Positions 43,662 to 56,719 of a stretch of DNA of 64,000 bases are shown here, piece by piece. The notes beneath the pieces were generated by a model. It was not told where the DNA came from. It was given only the letters and a program-made list of their open reading frames with translations, and made no database searches. The DNA comes from Cystobasidiopsis lactophilus. Its lineage: Eukaryota; Basidiomycota; Agaricostilbomycetes; Agaricostilbales; Chionosphaeraceae. Position numbers and translations under genes: made by a program. The stretch covers positions 1,054,001 to 1,118,000 of the forward strand of contig BCIO01000002.1 in assembly GCA_001599975.1 (NCBI GenBank), in the 5' to 3' direction. Position 1 is the first letter of the stretch. Every line of letters starts with the position of its first letter.

Positions 43662-45428
43662 CCGCGTTCTTGCGTCTTCACTTTCTTCTCCAGGTGGACT
43701 CCTCTGGTAAGAGGGTCTTTTCACTCCTAAAGTTACACCGATACAATGACGATGGCTGTCCACAGATTGATAGTCTGTCGCATGTCGAAAAGCGATGGTG
43801 TTGGGCTAGCACTTGCTGTTTGTTCCTACTACCTTTGTGGCACTTTGACCTCTTCGTAAGAGTGGTTTAGCTTGCATTGGAGGTCAGCCCATCTCCTGCG
43901 TCGAGCCTCCCCGTGATCTCAATTCCCCCCAGTGGTCTCAACCACAACCTTTGCCTGCTATTTGACGTCTGCGACAGCCTCAGTGACTCATGTGCAGGAA
44001 CTAGAGATCTCAGACATGCGCCTATGAAGATTATCTCCCTCGGCGACCGTTGAATCTGGTTGGATCTTAGCCATCGTGAACCAACAGCGGCCTGCCGACT
44101 TGCCTTGGATGCCCTTTCTTTCTGTCGCTTCTATTGCTTTGTGTCTGTTCGTGACTTTCTACGGTTCTGGGAACAATCAGTTCTGTCGCCGCTTGGCTTT
44201 TGGCTGTGTGAACCTGCATGAATGTTGTGCATGAATGAATCTTGCTCGGTTAGCTCTGGTGAGATTGCCTCTCAAACCTTCACTCTGCATTCTGTTATCT
44301 GACGGCCTGCTTGTTACAAGGCGTTGCCTCAGAACAAGCGGGATTGGCGAAGAGGACTTGTCGACGTGTGAATCCCAGTGTGGCGACTTTGCGCCTCATA
44401 GCGCCTCAATGGCTTATCTTTCCGCCATCAAGACGGGCTAACAAGCCACTTGCAGATCTATGGGACTCCCTAGGTCGCCCATGGGCTCGAAGAAAGCCTG
44501 CGGAACAAGAACCGCGTCATAAGGTGAATCTCTTATCCTTGCCTGGCCGCCAGCGCGCCTGTTTCACGCTGACACCTTATTAGACTACTGCACGATGGCT
44601 CAGTGACCCAAAGTAGCGCGGTCGATCAGCCCGATCTGGACAAAAGTCGAGGGCCGCCTCCCCCGCCTCCAAGTCGGCGTCGACTCCGTGGCCACCGGAT
44701 CTCGCGAGCCAAGGGCAACGGGTCATAGGACGTGGGAGATACAGATGATGATGATTGGTTGCAAATTTTAGTGCCATGCTTAGCGGGTTTGGCGATCATG
44801 TGCAAGCTTCTCGAAGGACCGCGTGGAGGCCATCCTCCTCAGGCCCCCTTTGGAGCCGGACACCCAGCTGCGCTGCCTTGAGCGCCGAGGGTGGCACCTT
44901 GCCTCTGTCTCTTCTGTTTGTGTAACGACCAACCCCCCATTCCAGCGTTCTGTGTTGCAGAGGCGGAACCCCGACCTTGAAGGCGCCATCTGCTCGCTGC
45001 CGCCAGGGCCGGTTTCGAGTCGAGGGCCCACCTGCTTCGACCTCGGGCTTCAACTCTGGCTGGCTGGTTCCCTCTGGTTGGTCTCACTGCAGCTGCCAGC
45101 ATCCGCAAGCCTGGCCGCCCAAGCCCGCGCTCCTAAAGGCACCCAGCTTGCGCCATATTTACCTTCGCAGCACACATTTTAGTCAAGGGTCGGTCTTCGC
45201 CTCGGCCTGGCCCTCAAACCTGTCTAACGTCCGCGTACTGTTGCAGAGTACGAACAGGAGCCACAAGTTAGAGGAACAGGCCCGAACAAAGGGAGGACGG
45301 CGTCCCCGGCCTGTCTTCACCTTCCCCCTCACCTTCCCTGTAAGGCCTCCACCACCGTCCGCCTCCCGCGCTGTTGCTAACTTATTCTGGCTACCTCCTC
45401 ACACTCTTTACTCTCTCCCCTGCTCACC
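43662..45428. other. Long intergenic region with no gene seen
   Basis: About 1.77 kb lies between paralogue B and the kinase, same strand. Frames are short and mostly lack ATG. The last 150 bases are CT-rich on the plus strand and lead to a good context, CACCATGG, so a long 5' UTR of the kinase is likely. Confidence 0.5.
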
Positions 45429-48400
45429 ATGGCCTGCGTCGCTCTAAGACCCGAAGCCCCTCATCTCAGGCGAATGGCGAGCATCCAAATCTCGCCCGCC
45501 CCGACCCAGCTGCCGCTCCACCCGCACGCCCTCCAGCAGCCCGCGGCCTCCTCTCAGAATGCCGTCCCAGGCCTGTCCCGCCTGGCCTTTGCTGCCTCGC
45601 CTACACCGCCCTCGCCACGGCACACGCCGAGTCCTGCAGCGCTGAGCAGGGGCGAATCCAGCTCGGGCTACATGTCCCGCCGGCCCTCTGCCGCCCAGGC
45701 CTCGCTCCAGTCCTTCTTGGAGGGCGTCGAGTTCGCTACCCGCTGCGCTGCCTCGTCCTCCGACCGGCGCGGCGAGTCTCGCGCAGCCAGCCGCCAGCCC
45801 TCCACCGTCGGCGTGGGCCGCTACCCTTCCGAGCACGAGCTGGAATTGCGTGGGCGCAAAAAGTCACTGGCAGAAGAGGAGGAAGGCTTCATCTCAGACG
45901 CGGAGGACGACCTGGTGCTCGAGGAGGACGACGTTGACGAGCTCAAGGTGTTTGACGCCGGCGACCGCCTCAAGGTCGGCGCCTACCACGATGGCATGCT
46001 AGTGCAAGACTGCTTCCCGCCTGCACCCTCACAAGCCAACAACGAGCAGATCAAGCAGCTCGAGATCGTCCGGAAGCTCGGCTCCGGGTCATACGCTGTG
46101 GTCTACTTGGCGCGCTCCATTGGCTCGGACGACGACGATGACTTTCTGTCCGACAGCTCCGCCTCTACTGCCTCTCATGGGAAGGAGTTCGCCCTGAAAT
46201 GCCTCTGTAAAAAGAATCTGTCCGAGGACCTGCTCGAAGTCCAGCGTTTCGAGGTACGCCTTCCCGCTCCCTTACGTCCGAACCTCCCATGCTCACCATG
46301 TGCTTTCTTTCAATCCTTAGGCCACCCTACATCAGTCCTTGCCAGCGCATCCCAACATTGCCGCTATGCATGGGGTAAGCGTCTGTTTCGTTAGCGTGTG
46401 ACTCCATGCCTTCGGGTGTTTGTCCTCTCACGGCACCATCTCATTTTTAACTCTTCCGCGGGCCTTGTGCTTATTTTTTGGTGCCTTGCGTTCATGTGCA
46501 GGCTTTCGAGACCGACGCCTGGTTGTTCCTCATCCTCGAATACTGCCCGGGTCAAGACCTGTTCTACTGGCTGGAGCAAGCCCGCGACCACGAGGCGCTC
46601 GACTCGCTCATGCACCCCTCCGCCTCGTTCAACATGGCGAGGGCGCAGCATGCCAAGCTCGCCAACGAGATGCAAGGCCCCGAATCGCACTCCGCCACGC
46701 CGCCGTCGCCCACCTTGCTGTCCATCACCGCCATGAGCTCGCTTCTGTCCCGCCGCCGGCTTCGCTTAATTAGTCGCATGTTCGTCCAGATGTGCGAGGC
46801 CATCGAGGCCTGCCACAAAGTCGGCATCTCCCACCGCGATATCAAGCCGGAGAACTTCATCTGCTGCGACGACCAGGCCAACTCGAGCGGGCTCGAAAGG
46901 CGCGTGACGGTCAAGATCACCGACTGGGGGTTGGGCACCAGGGAGAAGGAGTGCGGCGACTTTGACTGTGGCTCAAAACCTTATGTGAGTTGGCCTATTT
47001 TTTCCACATGTAGCTCTCAGCTCAGAGACCTTCGCAAATCCCAGATGGCCTACGAGTGCCGCAACAACTTGGCGCCCACTTACTCGCCTCGGGAAGCCGA
47101 CATTTGGTCCCTCGGCATCGTCTTGCTGAACCTGCTCTTCCACCGCTGCCCATGGTCGGACCCGTCCTTAGACGACCCCGACTTTGCTGAATACTGCGCC
47201 AACCCAATCCGTTTTTTGAACGACCGGTTCAAGGGCATCGGCCCGGAAGTCTCCCACTTCCTGGCCACGCGCGTGCTCAACTGCGAGGGTCCGCGGGTTT
47301 CGGCGGGCCAGTTTGCACGCTGGGCCTCGGGCTTGGTTAGGATGATGTCGCAAGATCCCACCAGCAACACGCCTCCCAGGCACAACGTGGCCGTCTCGGA
47401 TGCTGCCGTGCCCTTGTTCGCCAGCCGCCCCATCGCGTCCGACGTGCGCAAGCTCTCGCAGATCATCACCCAGAACAACAGCAACCGGCCCTCGCCTCGC
47501 AACTCGCTCTTGTCGCAGCAAATGCAGAAGTCCGGCTCGCAAAACGAACCTTCGCCTCGCACTTCGTACGATTTGCCCCGCGAGCTTAATGACCAGCTTC
47601 AAGCCAGCAAGCTGGCCGATGCCCCTTCTTCGGACGAGCCTGTCAAGGGCGTCGACCTCTCTGTCGGCCACGGCAGCGAGACGGCCATGTTAGCGGCCAA
47701 GGCGAAGAGGCGAAAGCGGGGAGCCCGGCGAGGACGATCGACCGCCCGCGAAGGCGATGGCGATGGCGAAAGTCACCACTCACATTCGGAAAGGCCAAGG
47801 CGCAAGGACGACACGCTGCACGGCCTAGCCCAAGCGTCGCAGAGCTTGGCCCGCGAGCTGAGCAAGCAGCCGGCCTCGCCACCGCCGACCGGCAAGGACG
47901 CGACCCCAAAAGCCAAGTCTGGCGTCTTCTCCAAGTTCAAAAGCGGCAACCCGGATCTGGAGGCTTTCATCCAGCGGGCAAAAGAGCGAGACGACGCGAT
48001 GAGTGGGGCGGGCGTTTACAGCGCGCCGGCCAAGATGCAGCTCAACAGCTTTGGCTCGACCAAGTCCAACGGCTCGTCTTGGTCCACCGACGAGGAGACT
48101 CGCAACCACTGGGCGTCTACTTCGAATCGTAGGGCCCGCTTGACGCATCGGTCGACTTTCGATTCAACGACTGCCTCGTCAGCCTCCTCCCCCTCGCGGC
48201 ATTCCGACTTCTCGACGGCCTCTTTCTCGTCGGTAACGTCCACCAAGTCTAAATCCAGCCTCGTCAGCTCGGACGCCACGCCACCAGCGAACCCACCAGT
48301 CTTGCTCGATCCCATCCAGGAGCGCTACCCCTCTGCATCGTCGCCGCCATCCACTTACAAGGCGGCCCCCATCAAGCAGCAACAGCATGCACCCGCCAAA

Positions 48401-48490
48401 CCAGAGCCACCTCTTTCCACCAGCGCCAATTCGGCGTCGACGGAGAAGCAGCACGGCAAGTTCTCGTTCAAGCAGCTCTTCCGCAACTAG
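45429..48490 (+). CDS. Ser/Thr protein kinase, Ran1/Ksp1-like, with a DWG motif
   Basis: About 950 residues in four exons. A disordered N-terminus of about 210 residues is followed by the kinase domain: glycine loop LGSGSYAVVYLAR, ATP Lys in FALKCLCKKNL, FLILEYCPGQDLFYWLEQ, catalytic loop GISHRDIKPENFI, then ITDWGLGT where DFG is expected. CGSKPYMAYEC and EADIWSLGIVLLNLLFHRCP complete the C-lobe, like the GCGS-PYM-PEC pattern of Ran1/Ksp1/Vhs1 kinases. An insert of about 60 residues separates helices D and E. The C-terminal 450 residues are Ser/Pro/Lys-rich. Such kinases act in nutrient and growth signalling; that role is inferred. All three key catalytic residues (Lys, HRD Asp, DxG Asp) are present, so activity is expected. 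Confidence 0.85.
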
Positions 48491-49005
48491 GCCTTTCGAC
48501 TCGCTCTCCAACAAAGTGTAAAACATAAACCCTCAAAACACAATCATCTTCTCGCCCTCCATGTCCACCCAGTTTTGTCATTCTCAGCAAAAGAAGGCGC
48601 CGCAAAGCTTTCGTCCCAGCCTTCGCTCTTCCTCGATCCATCAAACCCCCCTTTTCCAGCATTTTTCTCTCTCCCCGCCCTTGTGTACAAATTGGTTTCT
48701 CCTGCCAGGTGGTAGAGGGCGCGAGCGTCGCGCATTCCGGTCATTTTTTATATCATGTTTCCAAAACTTTCGGTGCTTCCATGGGCGAGGCCCGGCACTT
48801 TCCACTCCTTACTTCCCAGCTTTCTTGCTCTTTGTACAATACTGGAAACCTTGCAAAAGCCCATCTTATAAATTTCGAAGGTGGCGCCTGACCACTTCCA
48901 TGGCTTCGAAGCTTCGAAGCCTCTCCAAGCTCGCCGCTCGCCCTGCACCCACCACCCCGGGCTGTTCCCGCGTTGCACCAAAGCCAAGCCCGTTTTCGAT
49001 TTTGT
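48491..49005. other. Same-strand intergenic stretch with no gene seen
   Basis: About 515 bases lie between the kinase stop and the next ATG. They are pyrimidine-rich and contain only short frames, consistent with a 3' UTR and a promoter. Confidence 0.5.
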
Positions 49006-52000
49006 ATGGAAGATGCAGGAACAGCCACCGAGCCAGCTGCTGTTGTCGCCGCCACAGTGACAGAACAAGAGCTGCCCTCCCAAGAAGAACCTGTCCCTGC
49101 GCCTGTCGCCCCCCTCGCCCTCGCCGCCGAAGAGCAGCCAGTAGCTGCTGTGCCAGAGCCCGCTGCTGAGCCCGCGCCAGTCGCGCCAGATGCCGCCGAA
49201 GCAGTCAAACCGAATCTCGAGGACAAGGCGGCCTCCATCAAAGGCCCTGACTCCAATGCCTCGTCCCCAGCGCCCTCTGAGCGCCCGGCGCCCGTGGCGA
49301 CTGCCAAGAAATTCGCCAGCAGCTTGAGCGTGAACAAGAAATTCTTAGAGAAGTGCGTTCCAATTTGCTTCTGAGATGGAGGAGAAAGCGGTGGCCTGAC
49401 CGCCTTTTGTCTCCTCGCTGTGCAGAGCTGGCAGCACAGAGGCGGCCAAGGCTGGCGGGCCAGCTAAGAACAATCTGGCCATGCCAAGTGAGTCCCAGGC
49501 CTCCCCAAGGCCACCACGCCGTGAATCTCAAAAGTCGCCCTCGTGCGTAAATCCCACAGCCTCTCGCTCGCTCACGCCCTCTGCGTCCTCGCCGGCCTTG
49601 CTACACGCTACAACACCCTCTCCATCCCTGGCCAACCCATCTTCTGGCCCCCGCCTGCTCTCAGGCAAGATTTCGAGCCAACCATTTGCGACCCTACCGG
49701 CCGGCGCTCCGTCTCCCGTGGGCTGGGCTCGCTCGCCAGGCGTCAATGGCGCCCCTACCGGCCCCAAGAACGGCCCCCAACTCGTCTCTCAACTTGATAT
49801 CATGGGTGGAGGCGGGCCAATGGGAGCAATGGGTCGAGGCCGTGGGCGCGGTGGACTGGCCATGCGCGGAGGCAGGGGCGCCGGCAGAGGAGGTTGGGCT
49901 CCAGTCGACGCACCCGACAGAGGCTGGGCAGCCAGCGAAGGCGATTTCCCAAGCGTGGCAGAAGCGGCCAAAAGTGAGTCTCTTCAATTTCACATTTTCT
50001 TGGTATTTAGGCTCGGAGTGCTCACGACTCGCGCGCGCAAACAGGCAAGCAGCTCAAAGCTCGAGCTATGGCAACAGCTGCGGCTGCAAAGGAAGCCAAG
50101 GACAAGCGCTCTCAAGAGATTGCGGAGGAGGCGGCTGCGGCCTACCGCCAGCATTTGATGGAAGACCTGGACGCCTTTCGCGGCGTGCACTTGAACCCTA
50201 ACCAGCACTGGGACGAGGTGCGCTTCCTTTCCCTTTTTTGCGTTGGGTCTATCCTCAGGCTGTGTGCAGATGGACGACGACGACTTCGGCGATGTGGTCG
50301 ACTTTGGCGACGGCGTCCGCTACGAGATTCCCACCGAGGCGGAGACTCCCTCCATGCCGCCACCAGCACCCGCAGAATCTGCGTCAGAGCCGGAAAGGCC
50401 ATCTGGTCCGCCTCCAAGGCACGACTTTGATCGTGGCGAGCAGCCCGCTCAGTCCAAGAGCCTCTTCAACGACCGCCTCGGCCGCTTTGAACCCTACGCC
50501 CGTCCCAACAGCAGCAAAGCACTTCCCGCCGAACCAGCCGCAGCACAGCAACAGCGAAACACGTCTCGCTCTGTTGAAAAGCCATCGCCGAAGCAGGCCA
50601 AGGCTGAACTCGCTGCGCAACCCCCACCTCCTGCGGCCACCAACAAGCAGCCAGCTGATCTTCCGAAGACTAATCCGTGGGTCAAGCCGGCGCCTCCTCC
50701 TCCTTCGCAGCCACAGCCAGCTACGGTGCCACCACCAGCAGCAGAAGCCACCCCGGCGCCTGCCGCCCCTGAAGCCAAACCTGCAGAACAGCCAGCAGGG
50801 CCACCTCCTGAGGACACCAACACTCACGAGTACCACAAGCGGGAGATGCACCTTCACGCCGAGCGGGCGAAGAAACGGCGGCAGGAAGAAGAGGACGAAC
50901 GCAAGGCAGCTCAAGAACGGGCGCGCCAAAAAGCCCTCGAGATTGAGGAGAAGATGAAGGCAGCAGCAGAGGCCAAGAAGCAAGCGGAGGCGGCGGCAGC
51001 AGCGGAGAAAGCCAGGCTGGCGGAAGAGGCCAAGGCGGCGGCAGCAGCAGCGAAAGCGGCGGCCGAAGCAGCAGCAAAGGCGAAGGCCGAAGCCAGCAAG
51101 CCAGCCTTGCCAGTTACCACGTCCTCCATCATCGCCAGCCAGCTGCCTTTGTTGGATGTGCCCCTCCGACCCGCACTTCCAAGCCAAGATCAGGCATTTG
51201 CCACCAAGCCCCCCGCAGCATCTACTGCAAAGACTGGCGCACCACCTTCCAAGCCTGCCAACGACAACTGGAGAAAGCCGGATGCCAAAGCACCGCCAGC
51301 AGTGGCTTCGGCAGAGCAGCCGCCCGTGCAAATTCCGACTGGGCCCTCGCCAAAACCACCGGCGGGTTCAACCCGCATTTTGGCCAACGCCTTGCCCAAG
51401 TCCGAACCGCCACCCTCCAAAGCCGATAATGCGACAACGTGGCGACGCTCTGTTGCCGTACCACCGGTCGAACTTACATCTGTTGCTCCAGCACCCATCT
51501 CGCCGCCGCCACCGGCACGGCCACAGCAAGCTTTGACCTCACCGACGACTTCGCCGCCTCTGCCGTCTCCGCCAGACTTCTCCAGGCAGCCAAAAGCTCG
51601 GACCGTCTCGTTTGCTTCACCCGAGCACAAAAGCCGAGAGCCACCGAAAGTCAAGCTAGTCGCCGCAACGGAGTCTAGAGCGCTCTCTTCTATGACTTCG
51701 CTGGACGACGCCATGTCTCGCCTCTTGGGTGCCTTGAACCACAGCAAGGAGACGCGCGCGGCCGAAGAGCAGTCCAAACCGGTCGACCGCCACGCTGTTT
51801 CGGAACCGCGGGTGCAGCCCAGAGACTTCAGTGCTCAGGAGGTCGACCTGGCCATTTCGGTGCGAGAGCGATCGCCTTCTCCGAAACCCAATACGCCTTG
51901 GAAGACATTCCCAAAGGTCAAGCCGCCAGCGGGGGGTCGCGAGGTGCCCGACTTGGTCGAGAATCGTAACTCGTCTCGCAACAGCAGGCCAGACAACAGG

Positions 52001-53439
52001 CTGTTGGTCGTCTCTTGGACAGCTCCAAATTCGAATCGAGCCCACTCCAACTTGTTGCGCGACTTCTCTTTGTTCCCGCCACCGTCCAAGAATGGGCCGC
52101 CTGCTGTTGTGCTGCCGGGTCAGCTTGCCAAACAGGCTGCTCAAGCTGTCTTGGCCTTGAACGCAGCTGTGGTCCTGTCAAAGCCGGAACTGCCAGAGAC
52201 CGTTCTCAACCTGTTTGATCCATTGGAGGCGGTCTCGAGCCCTGGCGCCTTTCGAGCAACCCAAGCGCCTCATATCAGCGTCGCGCTTCCTTCCTCCAAG
52301 CCCGCGCCACGGCGCGGTGCCCGCGTCATCCCTGCTGTTCGCCTTCCGCCGTCGAGCTCGCGTGCCACCGTTGCATCCTCGAGCACCGCTGCGAGCATGC
52401 CGCTTCAAGGGCTAGACGACTTCTCGCCAGTGACAGTCGAAAATCTAGATGGCGAGGCCATGTCGGAGCAGGTCGAAGAAGCGTTCGATGTGAGAATCTC
52501 GCTGGAGTCAATCTGCCAGACCTGGAGCTGAATTTGCGGCAGGCGACGTCCTTCAACTATGTTGGGCACAGAGCAGCGCTATCGCAGTCGGGCCCATGGG
52601 GCCCAAGCGATCCGCTCGGCATGGTCAAGAAGGTTTGGGAGCAGCCCTCGCCCATCAATGAGCTGCAGACCCACATGCCCTCGTCTGAGCTGGATGGCTC
52701 GCTCGAAGACATCATGGACGACTTTCCAAGTCACTTGCCCAGCATGAACGATCTACGCTCTGACGACGGACACCTTTCAGACTCCCTCGAGACGCCGCAG
52801 GCCACGCCAGCTGCCCCATTACAGGCCGCTCTGCCACCCGCTGAAAAGCCAGAGTCGACTTCGTCATTCCCATCCTCGAGCAAAGGCTCTTCGCCTTCCT
52901 CAAAATACAAGCTGCCCCCCAGCTTCGTCCCTGCCAACACTGCCGTGCTGCCCGGCGCGAAAACGACTCAGTCGTGGAGCGGACACCAGCCGCAATCTGG
53001 TTCTTCGAGACCCAACAGCTCGGCGTCCTCTTCGTATACGGCGCCATTTGGTCCCGTCAACTCAATGGCCATGGGATCCACCATCTGGCAGCCGCAACCC
53101 TACGCCTCGCGCGGTGGCGTGCCCAATTCGATGCCTCCTTCTTCATCCCCCTATATCACCTCCAGCGCTTCCTACCCTGCTCCCGCCATGTACTACCAGC
53201 CCCAACCGACCTCGCTCCCCCCGCAGCGCATGCCGTCTTACCAGGGCAATGGCCGCCCGCCCCAGCAGCAGCAGCCCTTTTACGCCACAGCGTCCCCGTA
53301 CGATCCTGCCTTTAACGGCCAGTTCGTGTGGAGCTACCAGCCTCAGCCTCAGCCCGCCTCTTACGCGCCGAACATGGCCAACGGAAATGTGAACGTGGGA
53401 CTGGACTTTAGGAAGAAAGGCAGCCGGGGTCCGTGGTGA
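49006..53439 (+). CDS. Large disordered protein with RG box and Ala/Glu/Lys helix
   Basis: About 1,360 residues in about six exons, starting MEDAGTATEPAAVV. The early segment AKKFASSLSVNKKFLEK looks like a conserved short motif. Next comes an Arg/Gly box (MGRGRGRGGLAMRGGRGAGR), then WAASEGDFPSVAEAA, a form seen in RNA-linked proteins. After it are LMEDLDAFRGVHLNPNQHWD and an acidic MDDDDFGDVVDFGDG. A long charged coil (HAERAKKRRQEEEDERKAAQ ... EKARLAEEAKAAAAAAKAAA) lies mid-protein. The end is Gln/Pro/Tyr-rich and finishes VGLDFRKKGSRGPW. Introns at 49974 and 50218 join in frame. No catalytic domain was seen. RNA or translation-linked scaffolding is a guess from composition. Confidence 0.7.
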
Positions 53440-54273
53440 ACGAGCATCCAACTCGGACTTTCCTCTCTCTCTCTCTCTCTCGATGCAAGCCAAGCAATGT
53501 ATAATCTCAGACCCTCTCTGTGTCTTGCCCACATGCCGGCCGTGAGCGCGCGTGAGCCTCTGGTCAGACATCTTCGGCCTTCATGAGCGAGCGGTCGCGC
53601 GATTTTGATCGCCACCATCCTTCTGACCTCTATCAATCTTGGTGCGGGTTGAGTATCGTCGGTTCTCTTGTGTGCTAGCTTTCGATTACAGCAACGGTCA
53701 AGATCTCAACGACTGGATGCTCGCACCTCGAGGCTGGCTTGCAGCGAAACGGCCCTCGCTTGGTGTTTCTTGCACTGGCTGACGCTATTCACCTACACTC
53801 TCGCTAGAGATAGTCTAGCTCTTTGCTTTTGAGCCGTGCTCGTCTCTCGCTTCGATAACTTTCTTGCCGTGGATCCCCCACCCAGAAGGCGCGGAAGAAG
53901 CTCGAGTGATCTTGCCTGACAAGCGCTGTCCTTATTCCTGGCCTCCAGACCTTTACTTCTGTTGGCTCTCTATGAAAATGCGCTCTCATGAAATGCGCCA
54001 ACCTGCGCTCGTTCTGTTGACGATCCTCGGCGGCAAGGCGGTCTCTTCCACAATGTCGCGAATGCCCTCTTTAGGATTCAGCCGCATTCTGCACCAACGG
54101 ACTCATTAACGGCGTGCTTAAATGCAAAACTCCCTGGAACTGGCACCTTCGATGCCTTTCCGATACTCGTCGTTCGCTAGATTGTCGCCGGTTTGTCTTC
54201 TTGATCTTCAAAGACCACCTCACACTCGCGCCAGCCCCTTGGACATAAAAGAGCAATTCATACTCGCTTTTCC
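53440..54273. other. Same-strand intergenic region with a CT microsatellite
   Basis: About 830 bases with no convincing gene. A (CT)9 tract at 53463-53480 lies just after the stop of the upstream gene, in its likely 3' UTR. An ACATAAAAGAG element near 54243-54253 could be the TATA of the next gene. Confidence 0.5.
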
Positions 54274-56014
54274 ATGGACGCTCGATTTACGGCACTGCTG
54301 GCCGAGCTTGCGGAGCTTCCTCATGATGTCAATCCCTACGCCACTTTTGAGCAGGCCATCGCAGACACTATTGCCTCAAAGTCCAATAGCTCGTTCTATG
54401 TATCTTGCTACGTCAATCTAGCCCTCTATAGCGTCTGCTTCTTGTGCGCCATCACCACACTCGTTCTCCGCTACAAACTCAACACTCTCTGGCTGTTCAA
54501 AAAACGTCAGACCGTGAGGGCCGTGACATCTTCAATCCTTGGGCCAGCTGAACTTCCCGAACCAGTCGTCCGGATCGCTTGTCTTGCCGAACTCGTCGAG
54601 TCTGTTTACAATTTTCAGGTGGGTCTTGAACGGGAAGTCAATGCGGCAGTCCTTGAACAGTTTCGGCCAGCTTGCTGCAATGCTGCACATCTATGGTCAG
54701 CATCTCGCTCCTGGCAAAAGCCTCCAAGGGTGACATGAGCCCGGTACGCCGCTTGCTCGGACTGCACATTTCAAATTGTGCTCATGCTCACACAGGCGCC
54801 ATTTGTCGGGGTGCTGCCTTTGACGTACTTGCCAATTGCACTTGCGGTCTGGTCCCAGACGGCGGGCATGTTTTTGAGTCAGCTGGCCGCGCGGACGAGC
54901 TGTGTCAGGATTTGCCGCATCCCTCTGACTGGTTCGTCCCCTTTCCTGCCGCTCTGCTGTTAGTTAAGGCGCTTCGTTCAGCCACTTTTGCAAACATCAT
55001 CTTCCTGGGCTTCTATCCCTGCGTCCTGTTGGTCCAAATCCCGCTGGACGTGCTTTCAACCCGCCACATGAAGCACATCTGGACTGGTTTTCAAACGATC
55101 CGCTCCTTGATAAAGCCTAATATGGACGCTTGGACTCCTGGATCCCCCTTCGCATTGGATCTCAAGTGGCTGCCTCCTCTACAAAGTATGGAGCGCAACA
55201 TGGTCGACATGATCAACGACCTCACAAAAGGTGAGCTGTGTGCCAAGATGCCATTCGCCTTCTTGGTTGATCCGGCCATACTAGTGTTCCAAATCAACGT
55301 CACCATTTTCCTCATTGCATTTGTCCTCTTTCTGCCGACAGCGTCGTTTTACACCTTTTTGCTGTATCGCCAGCTGGCCTACACCAGGCAATTTCAGTCC
55401 TCTACGCACACCAAGTCGATCAGCATGAACACCCTCGGGCAACTTGAAAGGTCTTATAAGTCAATGCTTGCCGAGGTCGTGGTTGTCTTTTTCACCCTGA
55501 GCTGCTATTGCGGACTCACTCTCTGGGCGGCGATCGACCTGGAAACAATCTATCTGAGCAGTCGTCTCCGAAATTTGATATTTCTGATGGAGTTGAGTCA
55601 CTCGCTGCCATTTTGGCCTTCACCGCTCACCCGCATGCCAGATATTTTACCTTCAGCGTGCTCGGCCTCGTAATGAATTGCTTGCTTCTTCTCCGCTCTC
55701 TGGGAGAGTACCGTTCGCTCAATTTCACGCCGCCTTCAACGCCGTCTTTCCTTCGATCCAGCACGAAGCCGCAAGATTTATCTGATCCTGTGTCTTTGTT
55801 CCAAGCCATCAAGGTGACCAGCGAGCAGGTAAGGCCATCTTCAGCCGAGACCATTCCATTTGGTTTGACATTGTGGCTCGATTAGGTTGTGCACATCGAG
55901 AATGCCGGCGGACAGGGCGCCCTCGAACTCGCATCGGCAGAAAAGCCTGTCGTCTTAGCAGACTTCTTTGGCGCAGACAAGTACAGAGTAGCGGACGAGC
56001 AATATGGTTTGTGA
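54274..56014 (+). CDS. Multi-pass membrane protein, tandem paralogue 1
   Basis: About 430 residues from about eight exons. It starts MDARFTALLAELAELPHDVN and has several membrane segments: VNLALYSVCFLCAITTLVLR, VGVLPLTYLPIALAVWSQTA, NIIFLGFYPCVLLVQIPLDV, INVTIFLIAFVLFLPTASFY and SMLAEVVVVFFTLSCYCGLT. The tail reads VVHIENAGGQGALELASAEK and ends at TGA 56012-56014. It matches paralogue 2 (56720-58543) in sequence and in the positions of several introns: after FKKRQT, and before LPLTYLP and the LTA/FAN junction. This was the evidence for choosing frames. No known family recognised; six to seven spans suggest a receptor- or transporter-like topology, but no motif supports either. Confidence 0.65.
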
Positions 56015-56719
56015 GGACGGGTCTGTGGGTAGTCGCAGAGAGTTCATTTGCCAAGTTGAACTTGGGTTGCGCCACCGGTGGCGTCTCTTCCCACTCGCGC
56101 TTGGACGCTGTCCTTTGTTACCTTGATAGATAGATCAACAGAATAGTATTCAGCACAGTGGAATGCAGTTGGTCCTGATCTGCCAGAAGTGCCACTCCTC
56201 CGCAACTTGCCACTGCTTGCCAGCGTGAATGAAGTCCGCCACCACCCTCCTGCATCGATGCTTTCTTCTGTCCGATAGGTTCGGCCTACAACCGACTCTC
56301 TTGATGTGCATTAATTAGGCCCGAGTGGTCAACCTAGAGGATTTCACGAATCGATGGAGGCCCTTTCGGCACCAGCCAACTTTTGCTTCGAGTTGGGCTT
56401 GCCCAGTGTTTCCGTATCGGCGCGCTCTGCACAGCACTTTCAGAGCTCAGTACCTCGCTCCGCGTCATTCTGCTTGATCTGCTCTATCGGCTTGATGCTC
56501 TCTGGGCAATTTCTGCAGGTTTCTGCCGTGGGCGTTTTCAAGGCGTCTCAGCAGACCTCATTCCGTTCCGCCCTTACGTGCTTCGAGCGCCGCCCTGTAG
56601 AACTCAGATACAGACCCTTGAAAACAGCTCTAGCCCCGCTGAGGCCGCCTTTCCGGCCGCTTCCTTTATGCCTGGCGACGCCATTCTTGTGATCTTGCTC
56701 CCGTCCAAGTCCCTTGAGG
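56015..56719. other. Spacer between the tandem membrane paralogues
   Basis: About 700 bases. A 112-codon frame from ATG 56354 exists but shows no resemblance to the neighbours and no motif. Presumably 3' UTR and promoter. Confidence 0.45.

Noticed and set aside
50384-51331. Long minus-strand Arg/Leu-rich frame
   Set aside because: Antisense to the Ala/Pro/Lys-rich part of the 49006-53439 gene; the composition is the expected complement of GC-rich codons.
53463-53480. (CT)9 tract as a possible promoter element
   Set aside because: It follows directly after the stop of the upstream gene and is more than 790 bases from the next ATG, so a simple microsatellite in a 3' UTR is more likely.
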